Counted from the stretch's first letter, positions 24,571 to 36,660 are shown. The stretch: DNA of 64,000 bases from Eretmocerus hayati (GCA_029851415.1 CM056742.1:149549121-149613120); one strand, 5' to 3'. Numbers and translations are program-made. Notes: a model not told the origin generated them from the sequence alone.

Positions 24571-27500
24571 CCCTTGTATCGAAATGTACTATTTTGGGTG
24601 ATGATGGAGCCAAAACTGTCGTAAAAATATTGGAGATCCTCATTACCGACTCAACGCTCAATTTGCAACAGAAACCGTCTGTGTCAGATTTCAATCGAGG
24701 TGGAGCCAGCAATTGTCAAGGTGATTAAGCTTCCCCAATTGGAAATTTGTCAGCGCGGATGGCTCAAAAGGGACCTCTGATTCTGCTCATCCATCCAGCA
24801 ACAGTTCTTCTTCTTCTTTTCTTCTTTTCTCATTTTCTTCGTTGAAACCGAGGTGAAAACGCTATAGGTGGCTCACTGACTTCAGTTTATGCAAGCGATA
24901 ATTGTACCAAATCCAGGCCACGTGGGCACAGGGAAAAGTAAACTCTAAACCAACTATAGAGAGCGCTAAAAAGGAGAGCAGAAGTATAGCAGCAAGCCTT
25001 AATTTGCAGGAATTAGGTGTGGAATTAGAACTCTAGTCTTGATTCTTGTAGAGCCTCCGGGGAGCTAAGCGAGCACCCATACACATGATCTAGCTTTCGA
25101 AAGAAGTAGAAAGAGGAAGGATAGAGTCGGACATAGCCTGAGAGTCGCAGAAACTTTACAAAGCCCCGGTATCCAAGTTTTGCTTCGATCGAGGGAAGAC
25201 GACCAGACCAGAAAGAGAAAGAAAACGCATACATGTAGGGTAGAGAGAAGAGAATGTAGACGCAGTGAAGAAACCCAAAGTTTTCCCAGGAATCGGTTAA
25301 GAAGTACTCCGAACTCGATGGACTTGCGTCGGGAATACTGAAAACCTCTCCAAATACTCGTGGTAACATCCCCGAGCATCAAGTTTATGTATAGATATAT
25401 GAAAAAAGGAAGAGTAGGGCATGAGAATGAGGGTGTGAGAAGGGAGAGAGGGAAAATGTCAGAGGGGACGATGGCCGTTACATGGCTTTGCTTCTTCTAC
25501 CTTCTTTTGCGTACGCGTCCTGCGTATATTTCTTAATTAAAAATGACCCAGCTTGAAATTAAAGCTCGAGAGCACACGGATCGCAGCTTTTGAAAGATGC
25601 ACTAACGGACTGGATTCGAGGTACACGTTGAAGTTGTCTCGAGCAGCCTCACTTGGTCATTACTGATGAGCTCCAGAAAGACAATTCAGTTTTCAGAATC
25701 TTATACTATCCACTCCTATAAATGCTATGATTGCATTCTAAATGACAACATTTTTCTCTGAAAATGTTCACGCCTTCTAGAGCGCACTGTCAACGAAAAT
25801 AATTTTCGTTAATCACTGTTGTAAATTTTCCACGATCATGAGTTTTGCTGTTCTCGGGAAGATTTTCACACTTATTGCGATTCCTAACTCACCAATGTTA
25901 CGCGATTTTCAGAACATGCATCGGGCCGAAGAATGGCTATAGGCTAACACGAGAGCAACCAAATTATTACAACTCCCCATGATCTGGACGGATTTTTAAA
26001 TTATCTCAATCCCGAGAAATTGTGATAGACTGATTTACAAGGGGCTGTGTTGTAGAGCAACAATATCACTCTAAGATTTTGATCATACACTCATACTGAC
26101 AAAGCTTCTCCAGAGCCGATCTTGCGTTCTAGAAAGATGAAATATTAGCAAAAAAATTCAAAATTACCACCATTCTCGTATTAAGATTATTTCGATTTCA
26201 CTTCTTCTATCTTGAATTATATTAGGTCCGTGTGCGGGGTGAACAAAGCTTCATATTGTGGCAAAACGATATAGAAAATATGAAAAAATTGGTTCAATAA
26301 ATAAAACGAGATAGTACATTATTGATCTGGGTGCGTACGCCAGATCGGGTTCTAGGACAATCTATTTTTCGAGCGAAGTGAAAAAAATAAGTCCTCTGCG
26401 ATCGGAATGAGCCTGCGAATACAGGAGAATTGTGATATCTCATCATGAGAACCATAAAACCACATTTGAGAGCGGAATTTTCAGCTTAGAACGATGTAAA
26501 AGAATTTTTTCCGAGCTATTTTCAGCTAATAATTCTTATCAGCATATGTGCCTCAGAATGACAAAATTCAATTAGGCGTTTATGGTGGAATCTTATGCTC
26601 ACATTTATGTGCGTACAGCATGTGCGTGAGGATATTAGAATGACAAAAGTATAATTTTGACAAAAGTATCATCCATTCAAAGTATACACGAGCATTATGT
26701 AAGAATTTATACTGAATAAGACATTATGACGAGCATTGCCGAGTATATGGACGTGACTCTGGGACTATTTACCCTTCTGAAATAAAGCTATGGAAAATGT
26801 TGTGAGAGAACCATTGAACAAATCGGTCCCAATCGAAGTGAAAATATCATCATTCAAGCCTTATAGATATTTTATGGCCTCTATATAATTGATCAAAATT
26901 GATTCGTTCTAGCTCACTCGAAAAGAGAAGATCTGTAGAAAATTATGAGGAAATATACTTGATATATTACTCTCATTGAGTATTATGAATGTTATGAGGA
27001 CGCCGCGCAACTTTTTGCAATGATCCCAGCTGTATTTGGTAGATGAAATATCAAAGAAAAAAACTAGTCCACAAGCGCGATAATGTGTTATTGTTTCTAC
27101 CAAAACTATGTGACATAGAAAATTCGGAAATGAATAATCTATCAAATCTTATTTAACTCAAAAATAATGACGCCAAACTCATGCCGCGACCTTGATGTCA
27201 GTTTCCAATATTCCTATATGAAGTAGGATGGTTGCGGGATTTTGAGAGAAGCCACATTGTCGTGCATTTTTTCCGCCTAGAGTATGACTATTTTGGGGTA
27301 GTATGGAAGGAACCGTCTCTCATAAAAAAAAATTCATACTTCTCATCCCATGTAGGTGGACCGTGCATTCATGTTGGAAAAAGCAATTGTGATCGGACAA
27401 GTTTATCTTATAAAGCTACGAAAATCCCAAGGAATTCGTTGACATGGCTAATCTTGACAAATAATTGCTCAAAAAGTTCTGGAAAATCTGTGGAAAATTA

Positions 27501-28367
27501 CTATGGGTTAGAATCGTTAACGTGATTTTGGCGATGCCACCAACTCTATATGAGTTACAAAAGTGTATTTGCAACTCTCAATACTACACTAGCACGTGGG
27601 CAAAATTCCACAGATGTGCGTTGAGCTGTTTCATTGTTTTGTTTTACAATGGAGTGTAAGAGATCCAGGAAAACTCCCATATCCGTGCGATAGCACTCTT
27701 TGTATTACTCAGCTATTTATTGAGCCTTTCATAGTATTTCTCCTTATCAGAAAAGTTTTTCACTAAGCTCATACATGATAAAATTTTGATATGTATTATC
27801 AGTTCACGATCACCGTCTTACCAGTGTAACAAAGAAGTGAATTTTCGGGGAAATTCGAATTCTCAACGATTTGGCACGATTTAACCAAAAATACCTCAAA
27901 CTTTTTCAAAAATCTTTGGAGTCTGAATCGAAGAGATGCCAAAGTGAATAAGGTAAAATGTACGTTTCACCTCGGTAACACGAGATTTTCTTTGGAATCA
28001 AGGCGAGTCCTTCTTCCTGCAACCTTGAAAATCATTACAGTAATCTCTCGCACCACTTACCAATCGTTTGGGATCTATAACAAAGATTCAGATATAGACT
28101 CGGGCCATGGATAGCCATTTCAGGACAGATACCTTTGGTGAAGAACAATAATCCCTGATCGTAGATGACCTTGACGGCTATCTCCATCGCCCTGTCAGGA
28201 CCCGAATGACAGATAAGTGATGTGAGAGTTTCAAGGTGGCACGAGGAAGAATTTGTACTCCTTTAAACCTCCCATGTCACGAAATTGAAAAGTCCGTTTT
28301 TTGCTTGATTATCCAATTTGACTTGAAAGAGATTTCGAGTTATCGTTGTAGTAGCATCCTATATCAC
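24571..28367. other. No supported gene
   Basis: AT-rich sequence. Overlapping minus frames at 25025-25382 and a plus frame at 27232-27525 are the longest, without recognisable domains or a convincing splice context. Confidence 0.4.
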
Positions 28368-28369
28368 TA

Positions 28370-28446
28370 CCTCCTACGAAGAAAAACACTTCCCAATGTC
28401 TAAGCCATATGATTATACATTGGGAAGTGTTTTTCTTCGTAGGAGG
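28370..28446. mobile_element. 77-bp perfect hairpin, TA-flanked miniature element
   Basis: A perfect inverted repeat of 30 bp per arm begins CCTCCTACGAAG and has a 17-nt loop (28400-28416). Both sides carry TA (28368-28369 and 28447-28448), extending the pairing to 32 bp. The TA flanks fit a tiny mariner-type MITE; the perfect stem would also fold as RNA. It sits about 190 bp upstream of the start codon of the defensin-like gene. Confidence 0.65.
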
Positions 28447-28634
28447 TATCGATATAAAGCGAAGAACAAAGATAGTCTCGTTCCAATCATGCCGATTTTG
28501 TTGTAGATTTGCGTAACGACATATCTTGCCAAAAATTCATACTGTGCGATACTTCTTCCGAGTGTATTCTCAGACCATATCTCTAAATTAAAGACGATTT
28601 ATTGAAGAGCAAATTTGAGTGAAGATTCGAAGTG

Positions 28635-30546
28635 ATGAACGGGATAGAGGACCTCTTTTATTTTTTCGGTGTTATTGTGGTCATTTCAGCATATTCTGCA
28701 GGTATGTATGTATTCTTCATGCAGTATTTTATTGGGATAAATGCGATATTCCAAATAATTTGATAAAATTTTCGAATTGGATACCGACGTATGTAAATCT
28801 ATGTATATTTCTTTTGTTTCATTCTTGAATGATGCAGCTCTTGAGACGTGAGTTGATTTATTCACCGAAATGTGGGTTCAGATCTGTGTGGGTTATGTAC
28901 TGTAAATTTCCTTGTGCTCGAGAAGAAGACATTTTGGATGGGAGAATTGATTCCAGATTGGTTTATATCCAATCATGTAATGCACCTGAGTCCTGTAATA
29001 TTCACGCGAAAATATATAAAATATTTTTAGAAAGAAAAACACGGTTAGATACTGTTCCTTGGGTGATTTTCGAAGTTACAATCTGCATGCACTACACGTT
29101 AGAATGCAAGCTAATAAACTCTACACTCTGACATTTTTGACCCAAAAAGTAATTTTTATAAGCTTGAATATCTATGCTACTTTGGGAACATATCAAACTC
29201 CTAATTGATTTTAAAAAAGAAAAAAACTGTAATATTCGTTAATTCTACCCGATGGACGAATTAGCTATTCCGTCTAATGCATGAATGACTTTTTTTACAC
29301 AACATCAGAGTCTCCTTGCAAGAGAAGTAAATCAGACGCAAGATGTTTTTCTGCGGGACTTGATGACCAAGCGGATGACGACTCCAGATCTTCCGGAACT
29401 AGCTCAGAAGAATTTTCCAGCAATTATCTAGGAAGTTCTGACTCGTTTCAGGGTAAGGATATGACAAATTCATCCGATGTTCTACTGCTAAAAAATTGAT
29501 TTATTTCATTCATCCTATGCCTTACTTTTATCGGAAAACTGTTGCAAAATGAAACGTTTAGCTCGTGTATGTATCATTGAATAATAAGTTGAATAGATTA
29601 ATGAAATTTAATTGAAAGAGTCAAATGCTCATCGTGGAAAATTGATTAAATCTTTCACCAGCTGGTTGAATTCCTTACAAAGAAAAATTACAATGCTACT
29701 TGGAACTCCTGGCAAGCTATGCCATTATCAAACGCACAGCACCACAGTTGATAAGTACACATTCAAATATTCTGTTCACAAAAAAGTAGTGCCAGATGTT
29801 CAGATCAGGTACATCCGTGTATCTTACAATAATAATCTATAGATCTCATCGAACGGTGAAGCGATAAAAAAAATGGTAAAATTGAAACTCCTTGACACTG
29901 TTACATTCGACTGAAAATTAATGCCAATGTGGCGTTTGAATTCATTGGCACGATTATGATTGGTTTCTCAATCATCATCGTGTATCGAAGTGAAATAGTA
30001 GATCTAATAAAAAGTTTGGCAAAATAAGTCAGACAAGTATTTAAAGTATGGTAGGTAATAATATACGCATCGATAAGCAAACGAGATTGACAGAATCGTA
30101 GAAGAATACGATTCCCCAAAAGAATCATACACGAGCATATCTTCCTCCCTCATTTTTGAAGTGATCAATCAACTTTCCAATCCAAGATGTTTGGTGACTT
30201 TTCAAAGAAAATTGCATATAAAACGAAAAAGCTGTTATCCTCACGATACCTAAATACCTGAAATGATTAAATGATATTGTGTTGACCATCACTATGAAGA
30301 TTTATTTGTTTATATAACTCAGGTGACGACTCTTGTATAGTCCCCAACTTGGGAAAGGTACCAGAGGACCAGTGCATATGGTACTGCCGAACTGTTGTAC
30401 ATTTTCATAATGGATTCTGTGACAGCAATATATGTGTATGCCAAGATCCTCGGAACCCTGACTATATGAGACATTCAATGGAATTGCAAACGGAATTATG
30501 TTTTGCGCTCGAGCAGAACGAATTAGGACGAAGACATTCAATATAG
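28635..30546 (+). CDS. Secreted CS-alpha-beta defensin-like protein, three-exon model
   Basis: Model: exon 1 28635-28701, exon 2 29309-29452, exon 3 30323-30546 (stop TAG 30544-30546). Exon 1 encodes a 22-residue signal peptide (hydrophobic core LFYFFGVIVVISA, small residues before the cut) and ends at GTATGT. Exon 2 follows TTTTTTTACACAACATCAG, encodes a Ser/Asp-rich spacer with two Cys and ends at GTAAGG. Exon 3 follows ATATAACTCAG and has six cysteines spaced C-X12-C-X3-C-X10-C-X4-C-X1-C with a Gly two residues before the fourth. This is the invertebrate defensin pattern, followed by a 35-residue tail with one more Cys. All junctions are phase 1, so exon 1 could also join exon 3 directly. 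Family role: antimicrobial or venom-type disulfide peptide outside the cell. A frame at 29619-29810 might be an extra exon, but its donor phase does not fit. Expression is not shown. Confidence 0.5.
28850..29046 (+). other. Cys-containing open frame within intron 1 of the defensin-like gene
   Basis: A good acceptor (TTTCATTCTTGAATGATGCAG, ending 28849) leads into a frame open to 29131 with cysteines spaced C-X8-C-X3-C-X18-C-X5-C. The phase does not fit the preceding signal-peptide exon, which would read into a stop. It could be a decayed or alternative cysteine exon, or chance. Confidence 0.2.
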
Positions 30547-31041
30547 GTTTTTTTCCCTTACCATAAGTATTGTTCAAGATTATCTGGATGATTGTGAGAG
30601 ACGTGTGATAAATTTATTACATTCAACAGGGATTGTAAAATTATATTGATGAATGGAACATTGAAAATTGTGTACAAGTAGGGTTCTCAAAGAAGTTTTA
30701 GTGATTATTTGAGGTGTCCCCCGACTGTAGCGCACCTAGCGAATCATGTGTCGAAGCTCTTGTACCCCTAATGCATAAGTATACCTATACCAATGGTGAT
30801 GCTGTATATACTAGAGGTATAAGACCTTCGCAAATCGACCACTCGTGCCACTTTTATACGTGGAAGTTGGCACTGGAGTCGGCGGACATCTCGAATTGAG
30901 CGTAATAAAAACTTTTCCACAGTCTCAAAAACTTGATTCAAATTTTTTCTCCTGCTAAAAATTGCTGTCAGTTTCTCACGAGTTTATCTTCTATTCCCTT
31001 CGTATGTATCACGTAGCAAAGTGCGACTTGTTATAAATAGA
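30547..31041. other. 3' flank of the defensin-like gene; nothing else seen
   Basis: AT-rich flank. A short open frame at 30714-30899 has no support. Confidence 0.4.
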
Positions 31042-31043
31042 TA

Positions 31044-31857
31044 CCGTCAAATTGGCTAACTTTGGTCCAGTGGGTGCAACTTCGGTACACCCCTGAAAAA
31101 TGCCTTGCAGAGCTGTGTCTGGCAATGTAAATGATTCTATCGGTCTGAAACCTATTCTCCCCTCTTGACACACGCATAAACAATGTGTTGAGCCACCGTA
31201 GATCCCGCGTGAATGATTGTACTCGTTTATTAAAGCTTTTTCCAAAGAGGCTGATTTAGCAGCGATACGCGAGTGGTCCAGTTAGTGTACCTGGCAAGAA
31301 GTGTTCCGGAACAGACTCCGGGTGAATAACGGTACATTCTGACCACATATATCACCATATTGGAGAAACCATCGTTACATTGGGGTATTTACTGCATTTG
31401 GAATTTTAACGAATGAAAAACCGGAAAAAAGCATTAATAAGTGTACCAAAGTTGCCCCACTCTAAGTAAGAAGCATGAGGATAGGATAACTTCGAAACAT
31501 CTTCCTATGACAGCTTCTTTTCTGGTCTATGGGGTTTTAGAATGTTTCAAACAGCTTAGAATAAGGCTTCTGAATGATTGAAATTAGTTCACTCTCTTAG
31601 TGGTGCGTAGAGTTGAGATATTCTGTAAGTGTACCAAAGTTGCCCCATCGGGGTCTAACTTTGGTACACTTACAAAACTGTTAACAGCTCCTGCTTAGAC
31701 ACATCAAATTGAACTTTGTAGCCCGTCAATCGAAAGCTGAGACTGTAAGCTTTGAATTGACTACTAATAGGAGTGGGTTTTGTCAATGGATATAGAAATG
31801 CCGAGCCAAGCAAAATAAAAAGTAACGAAATCGTACCAAAATTCCCCTAATTGACGG
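31044..31857. mobile_element. TA-flanked inverted-repeat element with AACTTTGGTACAC motifs
   Basis: The ends CCGTCAAATTGG (31044) and CCTAATTGACGG (to 31857) are inverted copies with TA on both outer sides (31042-31043, 31858-31859). The motif ACTTTGGTACACT or its complement recurs near 31060, 31440, 31630 and 31660. A strong internal hairpin lies at 31625-31673 (17-bp perfect arms plus a pairing GCCCC/GGGG). No complete transposase frame; probably a non-autonomous mariner/pogo-like element. Confidence 0.55.
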
Positions 31858-31859
31858 TA

Positions 31860-34099
31860 CTCGTAAAATAATTGTTCCATTTAATTTCGAGAATGCTTAT
31901 TCGGATAAAACAGATTTCTTGAGGGTGAGATTTACTTGGTCCCATGAACTCAAACTTTCTCTACTTTCACGTTACCAAATTCCGAAAGCGTAAGAATCTC
32001 CAAACTGGTTAACCCACGGTGATCATTCTATGGTACAGGGAAGCGTATTTCGATTTGATTCACACACGATGAAGACAAATTTTAGGACGTAATCCTTCCA
32101 ATCGAAGAAGACACCCCTGACTTCAAAAGTAGGCGGAGTTACCACATTAATAGATAGTGACTCATATTCTCGCTGGCTGACCTTCATTGCATCACGTCTC
32201 ATCTTATACCCGTACGTTCTTTTGTGGTCCGTCAAAATGACTTGCAACTGTGTTTGGCGAATACCACTTCGATGTTTTTGTTAATCTCTTCAACAGATGA
32301 TCAGAGATTGTGCCAAATAAAAGGTTGTGAGATCTAATTTTGACGCTATTGTATGGAAAATGCTCGTTACCATTTTTAGTAAAGGATGATTTCAGCGAAT
32401 GCTATCAAAGAACTGATCAAAATCAGCGGAACGACTCAAAAGAACAAGGTCCGAGATAGGTGTTAATTATAAAATGTAAGGCACGAATAGCAAAATACCA
32501 AAGGGCGAAACCGTAACCTCGAAAATTCAAATAGTCCCACGCAAATTTTCAGTTAATTAGCAAAGTGACGCATCGCCGGGGCACTCGCACGAGGTACGAG
32601 ACCCAAGAAAAACTTTAGACCGAGATAGCTGCACTGAATGGAGCCTAATTATAATTAATTTTACATTGTCTGGCGACGACGATGAGCCACTGACTCGTTC
32701 GTATTCTCTCGAAGCGCGAGAGTCTATATGTCCTCTCGCGTAAGGGAGTGAACCAACCAGGCATATATAGAGCAGACCTTAGCACCAACTTGGCCCCCTG
32801 AAAAAGTTTCAACAATGTTTCTACTCGTTTTTAGTAGTAGGCCCTCTACACATACCTTGACACGACTTTCGGCCTCAGCTTCTTCTATACACCTCAGTTT
32901 TCTTTCGTAAAACGCTAAACAATGTCTTTAGCAAACTGTCTTGGTACATACCTACCCCTGATATCTATCTATATACCGAAAGTCTTACTGAAACGCCAAT
33001 GTGCGAGTTTGACAAAGTATGAGGTACAAGTTTCGCGGTTGCAAGAACAGATGTATATTCTACAGCTGCAGATTTACATAATCATTTTAGCCTATACTCG
33101 GTGGCATAGCCGCGAGCAAGATTTAACGCTAATTCAAATGAATTAGAAGTTGGGAGGTTTCAAAAGGGGTCGAAGAATTTTTTTTCGAAAAGTTTGCCGT
33201 TGGTGCGGATCTCATCTCTCGTGAAGTTTTGCTAGATATCTTTTCGTGTACTCTGCTGATTTGCTGCTGCCGAAGATGGCTAAACGAATTTTGCCATAGT
33301 TTTCTGCGAATTCCAATGTTCTGCGAGACTTTGTCTGGTCTTCTGTTTTACTTTCAGTGTCAGACAATGGAATTGTAGTTTTGGGCTTTTATCTGAGCTT
33401 TTCTTCGTCTTCCTTATAGTTTTGAGGTGGGTATTTAAATGCACGACCGTCGGTCTTGCTGGAATTTTGTGAGAACAAAGTTTAATTATTCAACTGAATT
33501 TTGTACAGACTGTTGCGCTCGCTGTTCTAGTACTATAAATATTAATTGTCTCCTTTAAGATTCGTTAGACTGCTTGCATTTTGGATTGAACTGGTCAATT
33601 AAATCTAGATGAATTCTTTTCATCTGTGTTTCTGCCTACTTCAGGAGGATTCATCTTATGCAAAAAAAATCCAACGAATCCTCATCCAAATCCATATTTA
33701 GGAGGTATCTATCAGAGTTTCAGCCATTTTCACTCCTCAGATTATCTGTTCATGCTTCCATCATTTCAATATTTCAAGACATGTCAAAGTCAGCTTTCAC
33801 CGACACTCCAGAACGACATCTACGAAAAATATCAGAATAGTGCTTTGATAAAATTCAACTACGACTTCAGATTCATCATTTGGGAAAAGAATCGAGTGAA
33901 TTGAGTGAATATTTACTCCAGAATCAATTTTTAAAGAGTACAATTTAATTTAAAAAAATGAATTTTACCAACACTTTGAATCCCTAATTATTCAATTTTT
34001 TCCAAGATATCTACGAGATAAATTAAACCCGGGCCTCCAAGAAGCCTTGCTACAACTTAAGGTCTATCATTTAAAGAGAGAATCGAGTTAGAGTGAATA
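31860..34099. other. No supported gene; weak candidates only
   Basis: A TATATAGAG box at about 32763 followed by a 74-codon frame at 32922-33146 could be a small gene, without a recognisable domain. A pyrimidine-rich acceptor (CTGCCTACTTCAG, ending near 33644) leads into a frame open to the stop at 33902-33904 that could be a terminal exon. Neither has a partner. Confidence 0.2.
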
Positions 34100-35255
34100 A
34101 ATTACTGCGAATTTTTCGGGTACCTCAAAATTGGGCACCACAGATTTTGTGTTTATCGGTAGATATCGAGCCCGGGATTTTTCGAGGTTGTTTGTCTATG
34201 TCTTGAGAGGATGTCACTAGATTTTTAGACAGATTCGAGTTAATGGTAAATACTAATTAATTAAATCCCGAGTCAGAAATAGTGCTCCTATTACTGCGTT
34301 TGATTTCCTATTACTGCGCGGGTATTACTGCGTTTCGCCTATTACTGCGTCCCAATTACTGCGGTGGAAAAAATACGGATTGAACGGGTATTCAGCCGTT
34401 TTCCTCGGGTACCCACGTATATTCGACAAGCAAATCACAGGACATAACCGATTGTATATTTAAAATACGTCTAGAATGTAAGAATTTGCGATATTCTCGC
34501 AAAAAGTGAGCAGCAAAGATCGCGTGCTCGGGGCACGCTATCTTGAGTTAGAAATGCACTGAATTTGGATCGCACGCGGTTATTGGGGATGAACTTTTGT
34601 CAAAACCGAGTCTAGAATGCTTCTTTGGTCCCCGTTTGATGATCCAGGAATCGATTCATTCCGTGAAATCGTGTCACGAGACGTTCAAAATGCACACGTA
34701 CAGCTAGGTTATACACGCGAGCTCGCGGACTGTTTGTTTACATCACATCACTTCACACCAAACACAAACCTCGCCACAGTCAATAATAATAATTTCCCAG
34801 GGCTTCATACTCGAGTCATGCTGTTTTATGCATGATTTCGGTACATTCTGTTCAATAAAAATCTCATAACAATCGAGACGATTGTCAAGACAGCGACGTC
34901 GGCTGCTGTGCACATGTGAATGCAGGTAGCAGACCAGACGACGACGTCACTGTCTTGACAATCGTCTCGATTGATATGAGATTCTTACTGAACGAAATGT
35001 ACCGAAATCATGCATAAAACGGCATGACTCGAGTATGAAGCCCTGGGAAATTATTATTCTTGACTGTGGCGAGGTTTGTGTTTGGTGTGAAGTGATGTAC
35101 GGAAGCCGAGGTGGCTCACCGCTCGCACTCATAGCGATACAAGTGGAACGCGCGGCGCGCGGTCGGATCGCATAGCGCTCTGACCGAGCGCCACGCGATC
35201 TTTAACCAGAGAAAAAATATTTGTGGATTTACGCAGGGAATTATTTACGAGAGTT
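34100..35255 (+). repeat. Left copy of an inverted dispersed repeat (ATTACTGCG element)
   Basis: This stretch matches, as reverse complement, 42118-42927 at roughly 85-90 percent by eye. It carries six ATTACTGCG motifs (one at the outer edge, five at about 34300-34360), a central part with AGCAAAGATCGCGTGCTCGG, and a GC-rich inner end (GCGCGGCGCGCGGTCGGATCGC near 35150). It is interrupted by a palindromic element at 34741-35097 that the other copy lacks. No coding capacity seen. Confidence 0.75.
34741..35097. mobile_element. Near-perfect palindromic element nested in the left repeat copy
   Basis: Two arms of about 150-165 bp (starting CATCACTTCACACCAAACAC on each side, reading inward) pair with only a few mismatches around a short asymmetric centre near 34920. 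TA lies at both ends (34739-34740 and 35098-35099). The left end has an extra CATCA unit. A foldback/MITE-type element without genes. Confidence 0.7.
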
Positions 35256-35342
35256 CTTGGTTTGTTCATAAATTGAGTCCTGACCCACTGACGCAGAGTT
35301 ATCTGCATTCCCCCACGTGTATGAAAAACTTACTTCCAGAGG

Positions 35343-35508
35343 ATTCCTTGAGTTGGTCATGAAATCGGAATGTTTTGGTCCCGAGTCATTGAGATTAGAT
35401 ATTCTTCAGCTCATTATGCAGATTTAATTCCTTGAGTTGGTCATGAAATCGGGATATCTCGGTCCCGAGTCATTGAGATGAGACGTTCCTCAGCTCATTA
35501 TGCAGATT
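35343..35508. repeat. 84-bp tandem duplication, two copies
   Basis: The unit starting ATTCCTTGAGTTGGTCATGA is present at 35343 and again at 35427 with a few substitutions; each copy ends in CAGCTCATTATGCAGATTT. It forms the start of the dispersed repeat that is also seen near 16.9 kb. Confidence 0.85.
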
Positions 35509-35837
35509 TTTCACTTTTCTTTGGGTTGAAAAATTTCAGACGAAGACGAACTTCCGATTTGCAATCAGATCCTCAATTCTGCGATGATCTCCTCAAAGTT
35601 GAGACGTAGACGCAAAGAATAAGCTGAAATACATTGATATTTGTAGCACAAGACCCATATTACTAAATAAGTGCAATATCCCTAATTTGCTGCCATGGAC
35701 TTCCTATTGATGCTCTATTCTTCATCATGGGAACCCATTGACTCATCTTGAGTTGGGGAACCGAGATATCCTGGTCTCATGAAAAACCCATGCGATTATG
35801 GAAGTGAGTCTTACTACACGTGGAGATAAATAAGGTA

Positions 35838-35924
35838 CAGGCGTCCCTCGTTCAACCCGGGGGTTACGTTCCGGCAATTCAAAAACCGCGTATAATCAAA
35901 ACCGCGTTGAACAAGAGACGCCTG
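35838..35924. mobile_element. 87-bp Tigger-type MITE
   Basis: The ends CAGGCGTCCCTCGTT and AACAAGAGACGCCTG are inverted and flanked by TA (35836-35837, 35925-35926). The left 15 bases equal those of the full-length Tigger at 55219. Inner ACCGCGT units are also shared. It is inserted in a dispersed-repeat copy whose relative near 17.03 kb has no insertion. Confidence 0.85.
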
Positions 35925-36194
35925 TACACCCTTTCGGGGGCTCTTCTTTTTGGGAAAATTGGGACATCTCGACTCCAGTGGATCGAGTTGAGATTTGCCC
36001 AAGCTCGTCCCAAAGGTTTCAAAAGAAGCTTCAAAGAGAAATACAATACGTTATAATTTCGTTGAGATGGGTAAACGTTCATAGCAATCCAATAAGATTC
36101 CGGTCAATTCAAACACCCTCACTTCATTTGATCCGAGTAGCACTATCATTAGCGTTCTTATCATCATTCGTCAATTCAAAAATTCATCTCTTCT

Positions 36195-36325
36195 TGTCCA
36201 AGATCGCGTGGCGCGCGGTCGGATCGCTCTGAACGCGGTCGGATCGCACTGCGGTCTGTTCGCTCTGCACGCGGTCGGATCGCACTGCGCTCTGATCGCG
36301 CGGGGAGCGATCTGTAACCAAAACT
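36195..36325. repeat. GC-rich CGCGGTCGGATCGC repeat cluster
   Basis: Several copies of GCGCGGTCGGATCGC and ACGCGGTCGGATCGCACTGC in about 130 bp, related to the inner ends of the inverted repeats at 35150 and 42190. The minus-strand open frame here is a by-product of the repeat. Confidence 0.7.
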
Positions 36326-36660
36326 CATGAATGTATGGATTACCAAGTAAAAATTCGAGCATTAACGATTGGTGGTGGAAAATCGTGGAAATCAAGAAGC
36401 ATCATCTCGGAAGCATCATCTCGAAATGGCAGTGCATGTCAGAGCCAATGCACCGTCCTCACCACAGGACAGAAACTTAAGGTCCTCACTGAGGCTCCAT
36501 GCGGAAGTTCTCTAGTTTCCACGATTTTCTACCAACAACCACGATTTACCCGGAAAACTCGGTAATTTGGTTCTGTATATGAAACCATTAAACTCGAACA
36601 TATGATCAAACACTTCTCTCCGGCTGAAAAAAATCATGATTTTCTTGTTATAATTGTTTA

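Noticed and set aside
29619..29820. Extra exon of the defensin-like gene
   Set aside because: Its frame would continue from exon 2, but the acceptor is weak and the best donor (GTACAT) ends in the wrong phase for the cysteine exon.
36171..36395. Minus-strand frame with repeated AQCDPTA-like units
   Set aside because: By-product of the CGCGGTCGGATCGC repeat cluster.
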